Below, one piece after another: positions 18,301 through 26,213 of a DNA stretch of 64,000 nucleotides (position 1 is its first letter; every line of letters starts with the position of its first letter). The notes under the pieces were generated by a model that saw only the letters and a list, made by a program, of their open reading frames with translations, searched no databases and had not been told where the DNA came from. A program made the position numbers and the translations under genes. The stretch spans positions 248,001 through 312,000 of the forward strand of contig JBDZVA010000002.1 in the NCBI GenBank assembly GCA_040255465.1. The letters run 5' to 3'. Source of the stretch: UBA5793 sp040255465 (lineage in GTDB: Bacteria; Planctomycetota; Phycisphaerae; Phycisphaerales; UBA5793).

Positions 18301-19281
18301 CTCAACGTCAATCGCGCCAATCAGATCAACATTGTCGGCGATGCGCGGTTCACCGGATCATCCCAGATCATCGATCGCCTGTCACGCCTCAAGATCGGGG
18401 GGTCGTGGGTCAGCGGATCGCTCACGGTTGGCCATCTCGCCAACAAGATCGAGGTGGTTGGCGACGCACAAGCCAGCGCGACGCTCAACGCCTCCGGCGG
18501 GTGCGTTGTCGTCTGCGGCGATTCGTCGGCAACATTCAATCTTGATCACTTCGTACGCTTCATCGTCAAGGGTGATGTGATCGGCGGCAACGTCAACATC
18601 ACGGACTCGAGCGCCGGCGTCGTGTGCATCAACGGCGATTTCACCACTGGCCAGGTGTCGACCGATGCGGCGGGATTGTGGTGCCTCAAGGTCATGGGCT
18701 CATTTGGTTCATCCGCGTCGTTCGAATCCGAGGGCCTGCTCCACCGGGCGATGATCCGCGGGTCGCTCGACGGCTCCATTGACGTCGACTCGACCGATTG
18801 CATCGTCGTGTGTGCCGATTTCTCGGGCGCGGTAGCGGCGAATGAAACCGAGGGGCAAGCCATCGGCAAGTTCCTCGTCAAAGGCGCCGCCAACGGCGGG
18901 CGCGTGGCCGCTGTTGGCGATGTGAATTGCATCATCTTCGGCACGATGAACCAGACCGAGGTGTATGTCGGACTGGAGACCAACTGGAGCGGCGGTCTGC
19001 CCTCGAGTCTTGGCGATTTTGTCCAGCAGTCCATTCTGAACAAACTCCAGGTGCGGGGCCTCACCGACGGCGCCACCATCGCTTCGGCGTCGATCGCGAA
19101 CCTCTGCCTGAGGGAGATTTCCGATCAGCACACGCTTCATCTGGCTGCGGGACAGATTGATCGCTCCAAGATGGTCGTGGAGAACCAGTCCTACAACCTC
19201 GGCCCCAATCGGATCTTTACCGACCTGCCCATGCTCGCGTACCTCGACATCGTCGAGCTTCTTGAGTCCGGTGGCATCTGA
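15316..19281 (+). CDS. Giant surface protein: LEPR-XLL N-terminus, FG-GAP propeller, three fibronectin III domains, beta-solenoid-like tail
   Basis: 1,321 residues; GGAG nine bases before the ATG. Residues 31-38 read SLEPRKLL, the LEPR-XLL motif found at the N-terminus of large planctomycete surface proteins. Seven FG-GAP repeats follow (~45-510, e.g. GDLNADGIDDLAV). Three fibronectin type III domains start near residues 516, 616 and 711 (LQWDD, LTWDDNSNNETGF, LNWSDNSNNEEGF). From ~800 to the end there are short repeating strands (VVGDAQ..., VCGDSS..., VKGDVIGG...) like a right-handed beta-solenoid, with regularly spaced Cys. Probably an exported adhesin or scaffold; no enzymatic motif is seen. 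It starts a leftward/rightward divide with no partner gene. Confidence 0.87.
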   Translation: MFKPFHARCLRSRRSSREDSLTGVSRMAFQSLEPRKLLFGNPVFDIASLDGQNGFFIPGVEASGQLGFAVTALGDLNADGIDDLAVSAPSAGSPYPDGRIYVIFGAAGLGSSGQIDLTALNGANGFVLHGPLDNASLAGWSISSAGDLNNDTIDDLVIGAPAANTAFVVFGSAGVGGSGVVDLDALDGSNGFKILGRPSEDTLGFTVASIGDVNDDGVNDILFGSPTSNNDQGIAYVVFGASGIGASGVLNVTTLDGTNGLIIESGSPSADQFAWRVGRVGDLNFDGVDDIAIGSLESASNSSGAAYIIFGAAGIGSQTGGYIYANTLDGTNGFKTKGLSDNSLLATSISGGDVNGDGIDDLLLGSITQSAFVIFGAAGIGASGQFNLALLDGSNGFVASLPAGVAAYIAEVGDLNDDGFSDVAVGSDGTSEVFVFIGGPTVGSGGLLDLDMLDGENGFVIQGVELNTGFIGDAISFGRDVNDDGRFDLLIGASNTNSNTGAAYVLFGISVRSLSAPVNLTATALDGMSVELQWDDTTFFEDGFEIERSPDGTTGWTFVAPAPPSDGNSGSLTYQDGSLQPNTEYFYRIRAYNQFAYSSYSNVASATTGDLVPDAPTNLQAAALSDTAIRLTWDDNSNNETGFNVYRLEGEFMTLVGTVGTNITTIDDTDLLPNSPYYYIVRAFNDVGESDDSNIAFAITDGGMLTVPVAPSGLSAAAISQSEIQLNWSDNSNNEEGFIIERAVDPNLIWFQIDTVQPNQTQYVNMSLPADSTYFYRVRAFNAAGTSAPSNVAGATTSGSQGGQRRVEFTDGDGDVAIFSLVGVSGTISFTSFGDGGGIETLYVAPSQPGVGSLNVSIVQAIGGDGRVQIGKLQGDISLGDLFVRVSTINFASVDIVGEGVWLCNVNRASFGDLTGAASIEGQVADLTLRDVDTTGSISLCDVFNFKARSLVLGGGFDSRSVANFVVDGHADFGLTTTSDIGLGSMRIGGNAMLSLNVNRANQINIVGDARFTGSSQIIDRLSRLKIGGSWVSGSLTVGHLANKIEVVGDAQASATLNASGGCVVVCGDSSATFNLDHFVRFIVKGDVIGGNVNITDSSAGVVCINGDFTTGQVSTDAAGLWCLKVMGSFGSSASFESEGLLHRAMIRGSLDGSIDVDSTDCIVVCADFSGAVAANETEGQAIGKFLVKGAANGGRVAAVGDVNCIIFGTMNQTEVYVGLETNWSGGLPSSLGDFVQQSILNKLQVRGLTDGATIASASIANLCLREISDQHTLHLAAGQIDRSKMVVENQSYNLGPNRIFTDLPMLAYLDIVELLESGGI

Positions 19282-19331
19282 CGACCCTCTTCACGCGCGT
19301 ATGATGCCACCGACGAAAGGTGGTTGCGAGC

Positions 19332-19592
19332 GTGAACAAGTATGAAGTCATTGAGAGGGTGCGGCAGGTCGTCATTCGCGAGCGCCGATGGAACGTCGAG
19401 GCCATCTCCGAGCAGGACGCGATTCGCGAAGTCAAGCAGGGCACCGCGTCGCGCGGGTATCGCGGCGAGCGGCAAACCGTCGTCTCCAGTGAGCCCGAAG
19501 ACTGGTCTGTGAACAATCAACCTACTGAATACCACGCCGCAGAGGCGGTTCCGGTGGATGACGGCATCGCCGACATCGGCGGTGGCGATTGA
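19332..19592 (+). CDS. Small hypothetical protein
   Basis: 86 residues, starting MNKYEVIERVRQVVIRERRW from a GTG at 19332 with AAAGG about ten bases upstream; an in-frame GTG at 19320 is less likely. The first 40 residues are basic and probably helical; the rest is acidic and disordered, ending in IGGGD. No signal peptide or membrane segment, and no family recognised. It lies 50 bases after the giant surface protein and ends 60 bases from the convergent scpA. Confidence 0.5.
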   Translation: MNKYEVIERVRQVVIRERRWNVEAISEQDAIREVKQGTASRGYRGERQTVVSSEPEDWSVNNQPTEYHAAEAVPVDDGIADIGGGD

Positions 19593-19652
19593 CGAGAATG
19601 GCTGGATGACAGGTGGACTGGGCGGCGATCGCGCGGCTCGCTCGACGCGGCG

Positions 19653-20504
19653 CTAGGTCGTCGCCTCGACAGTCGGCTTGTTCATGAGCACAGCGGGATC
19701 GGCATCATCCGATTCGCGATGCTCGATGAGAATGTCATCATTCACTCGATCCTGGATCACGCGGATCTTGTGCTGCCGGACCAGTTCCAGCGTTGCGAGA
19801 AACAACCCGATCATCTCACCCCGTTTGCGGCCCGCGCACGCAGCGCGGAGCGACAGACGCCCGCCGTCGGCTCGCGACAGTTGATCGAGCAGGTCTGCTT
19901 CGTGGAGCACGATGGGTGTGTCGTCGTACTCGACGCGATGGTCGCCCAGCCGTCCGAAGTCAACGGCCTCGGTGATGCGCTGAAACACTTCGAACAGGTC
20001 CCACACGCCGACGTCTTCAAGATCCGTATCCGGTGCGATGTGCTCCGCCTCCGTCGTCTTGGCGACCGGAGCAGAGCCAAAGGCCACGCGAGCCAGCGGC
20101 GATCGGTTCAGCCACTTATTGCGCAAGGCGTCGAGCGTCTCGGCTGCGTCGCGGAACCGCTTGTACGCCAGCAACTGCATGACCAGCTCGTAGCGCGGGT
20201 CCGAGGCGTCCAGTCCGCTCAGGGCGTCGGCGTCTGCCGCCGCGTTGGCGCTGGCTGCCCGCTGCTCTGGAGGCATGAGCATGCGGCTCTTGATTTCCAT
20301 GAGCATGGCCGCCATGACCAGAAACTCACCGGCCGTCTCGATATCAATGCGATCCAGTCCCTTGAGGTACGACACGTACTGGTCGGTAATGGCGGCGATG
20401 GGGATATCGACGATGTCCACTTCCGCCCGCTTGATGAGGTACAGCAGCAGGTCCAGCGGCCCCTGGAACGCGTCGATTTGCACGGTGTAATCAGGCTGCG
20501 ACAT
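19653..20504 (-). CDS. scpA: Segregation and condensation protein A (kleisin)
   Basis: Kleisin subunit that bridges SMC heads in the Smc-ScpAB chromosome-condensing complex. The N-terminal block is diagnostic: FQGPLDLLLYLIKRAEVDIVDIPIAAITDQY, then EFLVMAAMLMEIKSRMLMP. The C-terminal winged-helix part ends with LATLELVRQHKI. The start ATG 20504 (MSQPDYTVQIDAF) gives 283 residues, normal for ScpA; the open frame upstream to 20627 looks non-coding. scpB is usually adjacent but is not here. Confidence 0.94.
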   Translation of the reverse strand: MSQPDYTVQIDAFQGPLDLLLYLIKRAEVDIVDIPIAAITDQYVSYLKGLDRIDIETAGEFLVMAAMLMEIKSRMLMPPEQRAASANAAADADALSGLDASDPRYELVMQLLAYKRFRDAAETLDALRNKWLNRSPLARVAFGSAPVAKTTEAEHIAPDTDLEDVGVWDLFEVFQRITEAVDFGRLGDHRVEYDDTPIVLHEADLLDQLSRADGGRLSLRAACAGRKRGEMIGLFLATLELVRQHKIRVIQDRVNDDILIEHRESDDADPAVLMNKPTVEATT

Positions 20505-20804
20505 GGATGCCAGAGCATAGGCGGGCCGCCGCGAAGGGTGGCTTGGGGCGGCTCCGTCAGGCGGGAAACTCCTCCTGACGGACTCCGTACAGATTTCACG
20601 GCCACTCACTCTACAATTGTGCGGCAACCCAGCGATCGCTTGGCGCTTCCATGCGGAAGTTGCTCACCTCGGCGAACGCGTTGCCTGTGCGAGCATCGGC
20701 CACCCTTTGGAATAAGGCAGCGGTCAATCAGCCCCGAAGGCTGAGCAGGGGTGTTGCATTTCTGCATTGCACGCTGCACGATGCTCGGTTTCATGGAGTC
20801 AGCA

Positions 20805-21092
20805 ATGAAGTTCCGTCCTGTGTTCTGGTCTGGAGTCGTGCTCACGCCTGTTCTCGCCGGTCTGGCGCTGACCTACGGCCGTCAGTTCGATGACTATCTC
20901 GCTGGTCGACTGCTGCAGGTCGCCGGCGGGTTCATTGGCCTGGGTTGGAGCACCTGGATGTTTCTTGAAGTCGGCCAGGGCGTCACGCGGTTGTTTCGGC
21001 TCGGCCAGACCGACGAGCAGCCTGTCGCCGACGAGACCAGGATTCCGCCCTCGCCAAAGCCGGCTCGTCCGCCGCTGCGCCGTGCCGCCTGA
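20805..21092 (+). CDS. Small membrane protein, unknown function
   Basis: 95 residues from ATG 20805 with GGAG six bases upstream. Two hydrophobic segments are visible: FWSGVVLTPVLAGLALTYG (about residues 6-24) and LLQVAGGFIGLGWSTWMFLE (about 35-54). A hydrophilic Pro-rich tail rich in Arg/Lys follows. Likely an inner-membrane protein with a cytoplasmic tail. No family recognised. It converges with the histidine kinase, 18 bases between stops. Confidence 0.6.
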   Translation: MKFRPVFWSGVVLTPVLAGLALTYGRQFDDYLAGRLLQVAGGFIGLGWSTWMFLEVGQGVTRLFRLGQTDEQPVADETRIPPSPKPARPPLRRAA

Positions 21093-21110
21093 ACTGCGAG
21101 CAGTGTGTCG

Positions 21111-22877
21111 TCAATCCAGATCAAAGGGCGTTTCAGGGGACGTCGGCTCGTCGCTCGGTTTCGATTCAGCGTCCGTGGAAGTGGATCCCGCGCGCTGATG
21201 GGTCTCTGCCGGTGGCGGCGTCGGCGCGCCCGAGGAGGTCGCCAGCGTCTCCGATGGATCGAGCACGCCCGCCGCATCCGTCGAGAGACGAACGGTGAAG
21301 GTCGTGCCCCGGCCCTCGGTCGACTCGAATGAGATCTGTCCGCCGTGCTCCTCGACGATCTTGCGAGTCACCGCCAATCCGAGCCCCGTGCCGCGTAGTC
21401 CCTTGGTCGAATGGAACGGCAGCCAGATGCGCGTGTGTTCGCTCTCGGGAATGCCCGGTCCGTTGTCGCTCACATGAATGAGCACGGCATCGTCCACCAT
21501 GTCGTAGTCGCAGCGCAGCGTGATGATGCCCGTGGTTGGCTCGACCGCCTCGATTGAGTTGATAAGCAGGTTCATCAGCGCCTGGTGCAGCATGCCCGGG
21601 TCCAGCGGGATCGGCGGCATGTCCGGGTCGTAGTCGGTGATCAATGCGATGCCGCGGCGGTCGCACTGCGGCTGCACGAGCGCCACGACGTCCTGGAGGA
21701 GCATCGAGAGTTTGGTCAGCTCGATTTCAACTTGCCGCTGCTTGGAATAGGTGAGCATGTTCATCGTCAGTGCGTAGATGCGATCGAGGTTGCGCGAGAG
21801 GATGTCCCAGCCGCCCTGGGCGAGCGCAAGATCCTGCTTCTTGAGGGCCCGGCCGACGACGTCCGCACCGCCGCGCAGGCCCTGAAGGATGTTCTTGATC
21901 GAGTGGGAGAGTGAGGCGACCGTTTCGCCGACGGCCGCCAGCCGCGCGCCCTGCAACTGCTGCTCGTAGAGCGCCAGGTTGGAGAGCGCCAGGCCGACGT
22001 GCTGGCCGATCGCCGTGAGCAGGCGCAACTGGCTGTCGCTGAACGTGTAGTTCTTGAGCGACGTGTCGATGTGAATCACGCCGTAGGTAAGGTCGTGATA
22101 GCGGATCGGCACACAGATTGCCGAGCGGATGGCATAGTTGCGCACGGAGTCGCCCGATGAGAAGCGCCGGTCCTTCATCGCATTGGACGACAGGACGCCT
22201 TCGCCGCGATTCATCACGTGCGAGACGATCGTGCGGCTGACGTGGATGTGTCCCTCATCCTGGCTGCGGGGCGGGGTGCGGTACTTCACGACCGTTGGCT
22301 CGGGTTTCTCATCCGGCCGCTCCTGGATCAGGATAAAGCCGCGTTCCGGTTCGAATTCGTCAAAGATGAGTTCCATGACAAACTCGAGGAGACTCTCGCG
22401 ATCGAGATTCTGTGTCGTGATGCGAGTGAGTTCGTAGATGATGCGCAAGTGCTCCTGCGCTGCGGCGGCCGGATCGGGAACGGCCATAATCATCGAGTCT
22501 TCGTTTGATTCGAATCGCTGCTCGACGATGGCGTCCATGACGTCATCCTGCAGCGCCCGCACCGGGTTGTTCACGCCGCCGTAGCGGCGTGCTCCAAAGG
22601 CGAAGACCGTTGAGCCGGCCCGGATGAGATCGCCGAGCCGGAGCTTGACGCGGTTGGATCCGATGCGCCGGCCATTGACGTATGTGCCGTTGGCCGAGCC
22701 AAGGTCGCGCACGTACCACTCGCCGTCGTCGGGCGTCAGTTCGGCGTGGCGGCGCGAGCAGGTCTGGTCACTGATCTTCAGAGCCTCGCTGGAGCGGCCG
22801 ATGAGCTGCGGCTCCCAGTCCGGCACATCGAACCGCTTGCCCTTGTCCGGCCCGTCGATGATCTTGATTACGAGCAT
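21111..22877 (-). CDS. FHA-GAF sensor histidine kinase (NtrB-like transmitter)
   Basis: Soluble kinase of 588 residues. FHA domain at 1-100 (LIGRSS, SRRHAEL, RDLGSANGTYVNG) should bind phosphothreonine peptides. GAF domain at ~145-305. Transmitter: the phospho-acceptor His325 in SLSHSIKN, N-box Asn440 in NLLINSIEA, DNGPGIP (471-477), and GLRGTGLGL (~493-501). A disordered, Thr/Pro/Glu-rich tail follows from ~535. No membrane helix, so it senses a cytoplasmic signal. No response regulator is adjacent, so it is an orphan kinase. The FHA domain suggests cross-talk with Ser/Thr kinases. Confidence 0.92.
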   Translation of the reverse strand: MLVIKIIDGPDKGKRFDVPDWEPQLIGRSSEALKISDQTCSRRHAELTPDDGEWYVRDLGSANGTYVNGRRIGSNRVKLRLGDLIRAGSTVFAFGARRYGGVNNPVRALQDDVMDAIVEQRFESNEDSMIMAVPDPAAAAQEHLRIIYELTRITTQNLDRESLLEFVMELIFDEFEPERGFILIQERPDEKPEPTVVKYRTPPRSQDEGHIHVSRTIVSHVMNRGEGVLSSNAMKDRRFSSGDSVRNYAIRSAICVPIRYHDLTYGVIHIDTSLKNYTFSDSQLRLLTAIGQHVGLALSNLALYEQQLQGARLAAVGETVASLSHSIKNILQGLRGGADVVGRALKKQDLALAQGGWDILSRNLDRIYALTMNMLTYSKQRQVEIELTKLSMLLQDVVALVQPQCDRRGIALITDYDPDMPPIPLDPGMLHQALMNLLINSIEAVEPTTGIITLRCDYDMVDDAVLIHVSDNGPGIPESEHTRIWLPFHSTKGLRGTGLGLAVTRKIVEEHGGQISFESTEGRGTTFTVRLSTDAAGVLDPSETLATSSGAPTPPPAETHQRAGSTSTDAESKPSDEPTSPETPFDLD

Positions 22878-22929
22878 GCGGTGGATTGTAGAGGATTCAC
22901 AGGAAGCGACGTGGCGATCGAGTCGTTCG

Positions 22930-24282
22930 CTACGCTCCGGCCAGTCGCCGCGCGATCAGGAACGACATCTCCAGCGACTGTTCGTAGTTGAGTCTCGGAT
23001 CGCACGTGGTGCGGTAGTTGGCGTCGAGGTCGGCTTCGCTCAGGCCGCGGGCGCCGCCCGTGCATTCCGTGACGTGGTCGCCGGTCAATTCGAAGTGAAC
23101 GCCCCCAAGATACGTGCCAGCCCTGGCGTGCAGATCGAAAGCGGCGTCCAGTTCGCCGAGGATGTCGGCGAAGTCGCGCGTTTTTCGCCCGGGGTTGGCA
23201 CCATTCCCGTTCGCGCTCTTTGTGTTGCCGTGCATCGGATCGCACACCCATAGCACGCGCCGGTCCGACGCGCTCACGGCAGCGAGCAGCGGCGGCAGGC
23301 AGCGCTGCACGTGACCCAGCCCCATCCGGTGAATCAGCACCACGCGCCCCGGCTCGTTGTTCGGGTTGAGCCGATCGATGAGCGGGAGCAGACTGTCGGC
23401 CGTCGCACTCGGCCCAATCTTGACGCCGACCGGGTTTCGGATGCCGCGGAAGTACTCGACGTGCGCGCCGTCCAGGGACCGGCAGCGGTCGCCGATCCAC
23501 GGCAGGTGGGTCGTGAGGTTGTAGTACCCGTCGCGGCGCGGTACGGTGCGCGTCCCTGCGGACTCATAGAGAAGATGCAGTCCCTCGTGGCTCGTGAAAA
23601 ACTCGACGCGCGTCAAATCATCGATCGACTGTCCGGCAATCGTCTCCATGAAGCGGATCGAATCGGAGAGCCGCCGCACCATCGCGTGGTACTCGTCGTG
23701 CAGACCGGCGTTGTCGCAGAAGGCCAGTTCCCAGTACTCGGGGTGGTGCAGGTCGGCAAAGCCGGCGTCAATCAGCGAGCGGATGAAATTGAGCGTCATG
23801 GCGGCATGCTGGTAGCAGCGGACCATGAGGTGGGGGTCGGGTTGTCTCGCCTGGGCGGTGAACTCGACGGAGTTGATCAGGTCGCCGCAGTAACTCGGCA
23901 GCGAGACGCCATCCCGCGACTCCGTAGCGCTTGATCGCGGCTTGGCGTACTGCCCGGCGAAGCGGCCGACGCGGGTGATCGGCCTGCGGGCGCCCTGTAC
24001 GAGCACGAGACTCATCTGAAGCAGAATCTTGAGCTTGTTGGCAATGACGTCGCTGGTGCAGTCGCTCAGCGACTCGGAGCAGTCGCCGCCCTGAAGCAGA
24101 AACCGATCGCCCGCCTGTGCTTCGGCGAGTTCGCTCTTGAGCCGCTCGATCTCCCAACTGGTGACCAGCGGGGGCAGCGACCGCAGCTTGTTGACCGCCG
24201 TCTTGACCGCATCGCCATCGGCGTAAGCCGGCTGATGCAGCGCGGAGCGGGTCTTCCAGGATTCAACGGTCCAGTCCGTCAC
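22930..24282 (-). CDS. 3-deoxy-7-phosphoheptulonate synthase, class II (plant-type)
   Basis: First step of the shikimate pathway: phosphoenolpyruvate plus erythrose 4-phosphate to DAHP. Class II features: WKTRSALHQPAY at the N-terminus, FLLQGGDCSES, FAGQYAKPRS, SHEGLHLLYE, GVKIGPSA, VCDPMHGNT, GGVHFELTGDHVTECTGG, and CDPRLNYEQSLE at the C-terminus. At 450 residues it is full length. ATG at 24282, no upstream neighbour in the same direction. The class II type is distinct from E. coli AroFGH and is usual in plants, mycobacteria and several environmental phyla. Confidence 0.95.
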   Translation of the reverse strand: MTDWTVESWKTRSALHQPAYADGDAVKTAVNKLRSLPPLVTSWEIERLKSELAEAQAGDRFLLQGGDCSESLSDCTSDVIANKLKILLQMSLVLVQGARRPITRVGRFAGQYAKPRSSATESRDGVSLPSYCGDLINSVEFTAQARQPDPHLMVRCYQHAAMTLNFIRSLIDAGFADLHHPEYWELAFCDNAGLHDEYHAMVRRLSDSIRFMETIAGQSIDDLTRVEFFTSHEGLHLLYESAGTRTVPRRDGYYNLTTHLPWIGDRCRSLDGAHVEYFRGIRNPVGVKIGPSATADSLLPLIDRLNPNNEPGRVVLIHRMGLGHVQRCLPPLLAAVSASDRRVLWVCDPMHGNTKSANGNGANPGRKTRDFADILGELDAAFDLHARAGTYLGGVHFELTGDHVTECTGGARGLSEADLDANYRTTCDPRLNYEQSLEMSFLIARRLAGA

Positions 24283-24488
24283 GATAACTCCATCGGCAAC
24301 TCATGGCAGCGGGCCTTGGTGAGGGCCAATCGTACGCGCCGCGTCCCGCCGTCGGCGGAATGCCGGAAGGCTTCGCGCGTCTTGGATGAGCCAGGAACCC
24401 GCCACGTCCATACCTATCGGCCGTTGGTACAATCGACTGGCCGAGGGTGGAACTTCGGCCGATGCTTTCAGGAGAAGGAGCCCCGCCG

Positions 24489-25919
24489 TTGAAAAAAACG
24501 TCCGGTGTAGCCGCCCACAGCGCGATCTCGTCGTCCGAATCCCAGCGGAGCAAGACGAAACACTTCGTGATCGACACGAATGTCGTGCTGCACAATCCCA
24601 AGAGTCTCTTCATGTTCGACGACAACGAAGTGGTCATTCCCTTCGCGGTCCTTGAAGAACTCGACCAATTGAAGCGAGGCAACGACGACATCGGCCGCAA
24701 CGCGCGCGAGGTCATCCGGCAACTGGATGCTTTGCGCAATCGCGGCCCGCTCATGGAAGGCGTGAAGTGGAACGACAAAGGCGGCGTGATTCGCGTGGCG
24801 CTTGATGCTCCGAATCTCTGCCCGCACCTGCGCAGTGACACCGCTGACAATCGCATCATTTCCATTGCATGGGATCTCTCACAGGCTGGCCGGCGGACCG
24901 TCTTCGTGTCCAAGGACATCAACGCCCGCCTGAAAGCCGATGCCATCGGACTGACCGCGGAGGACTTCGAGAGCGAAAAGGTCGATTCCGACAGCCTCTA
25001 CACGGGCTTTACCACTGTTGATGTGCCGAGCGAGATCATTGACGAGTTGTACACCGAGCGGCAGGTGGTGCTCGATCGCATTGAGCCGTACCTGACCGTC
25101 ACCGCCGACGGCCAGTCGAACACGATTCATGTGCACGGCAATCAGTTTGTGCTGCTCCGTGACGCGCAGGATCAGTCGCACACGGGCCTGGCACGGCGCC
25201 TGGCTGACACGAACCACCTCATCCCCGTCACCGGGCCGCGCCGACCGACATTTGGAGTCATGGCGCGCAATCTTCAGCAGACGATGGCGCTGGATCTCTT
25301 GCTCGACGATGATGTGCAACTGGTCACGCTGCTGGGCACAGCCGGCACGGGTAAGACGCTGCTGGCGCTCGCCGCCGGCATGACCAAGGTTTTCAACGAG
25401 GAGCGCTATGACAAACTGCTGGTCGCGCGCCCCATCATGCCCATGGGACGCGACATCGGCTACCTGCCCGGCGACAAGGATGAGAAGTTGACGGCATGGA
25501 TGCAGCCGATCTTCGACAACCTCGCCTTCCTGCTGAGCAATCGCGGCACGCGATTCGACGCGGCCGAGAGCCACTCGACCGAGCAGCGGGTGCAGAAGCT
25601 GATGGCCGAGGGCAAACTGGTCATGGAACCGCTCACGTACATCCGCGGCCGGTCGATTCCGCACCAGTTCATGATCGTCGATGAGGCGCAGAACCTCACG
25701 CCGCACGAGGTGAAAACGATTACTTCGCGGGTCGGCGAGGGGACGAAAATCGTGCTGACGGGCGACGTGGCGCAGATCGACAACCCGTACCTCGACGCTG
25801 AAAGCAACGGACTGAGTTACCTCGTCGAGCGCCTCAAGTACGAAGGCATCGTCGGGCACGTGACGCTCGCCAAGAGCGAGCGCAGCGAACTGGCGCGGCT
25901 CGTGGCGGAGACGCTGTAG
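24489..25919 (+). CDS. phoH: PhoH family ATPase with N-terminal PIN domain
   Basis: PIN nuclease-like domain (FVIDTNVVLHNP, LEELDQLK, DNRIISIAW, VFVSKDINARLKA) followed by a PhoH P-loop ATPase (LLGTAGTGKT Walker A, FMIVDEAQN Walker B, LTGDVAQIDNPYLD). This PIN-PhoH architecture occurs in PhoH2-type and YlaK proteins, proposed RNA helicase/RNase enzymes. The start is likely TTG 24489 (MKKTSGV), because GGAG sits eight bases upstream; ATG 24462 and GTG 24447 are in-frame alternatives. Not in an operon. Phosphate regulation is not evident from the sequence. Confidence 0.92.
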   Translation: MKKTSGVAAHSAISSSESQRSKTKHFVIDTNVVLHNPKSLFMFDDNEVVIPFAVLEELDQLKRGNDDIGRNAREVIRQLDALRNRGPLMEGVKWNDKGGVIRVALDAPNLCPHLRSDTADNRIISIAWDLSQAGRRTVFVSKDINARLKADAIGLTAEDFESEKVDSDSLYTGFTTVDVPSEIIDELYTERQVVLDRIEPYLTVTADGQSNTIHVHGNQFVLLRDAQDQSHTGLARRLADTNHLIPVTGPRRPTFGVMARNLQQTMALDLLLDDDVQLVTLLGTAGTGKTLLALAAGMTKVFNEERYDKLLVARPIMPMGRDIGYLPGDKDEKLTAWMQPIFDNLAFLLSNRGTRFDAAESHSTEQRVQKLMAEGKLVMEPLTYIRGRSIPHQFMIVDEAQNLTPHEVKTITSRVGEGTKIVLTGDVAQIDNPYLDAESNGLSYLVERLKYEGIVGHVTLAKSERSELARLVAETL

Positions 25920-25967
25920 GATCGCAGGCGCTCGGCGTGGCGAGGCCATGCTGAATCCGCGACGGTG

Positions 25968-26126
25968 TTACTGCGCCGGCTCCCAGAAGAGCACCCACAG
26001 CGCGCGGCCGTCCACCGGCTCGCTGGGGGTGTGGCCGCGCACATCGTAGATGGCGTGGACCCACAGGAGGTCGCCCGCCGTGAACTTCGGTCCACTGCTG
26101 CCGGGCAGGGCGACCCAACTCTGCAC
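25968..26126 (-). pseudogene. Short coding-like fragment (possible gene remnant)
   Basis: In one minus-strand frame a 52-codon stretch from a GTG (26126) to TAA (25968) reads like ordinary protein, with QSWVALPGSSGPKFTAG, DLLWVHAIYDVRGH and ALWVLFWEPAQ: many Trp, balanced composition. The frame is closed by a stop shortly upstream (near 26149), and no homologous domain is recognised. It could be the decayed 3' end of a lost gene or a genuine small protein. Confidence 0.3.
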
Positions 26127-26213
26127 GGCGCCCAGTCCCCCGGGGAATAGCCCGGTTCATCCGGGCGTTCATGCCAATGCCGACCGCTGCTGGAGATTGA
26201 GACGGTTCAGGTT

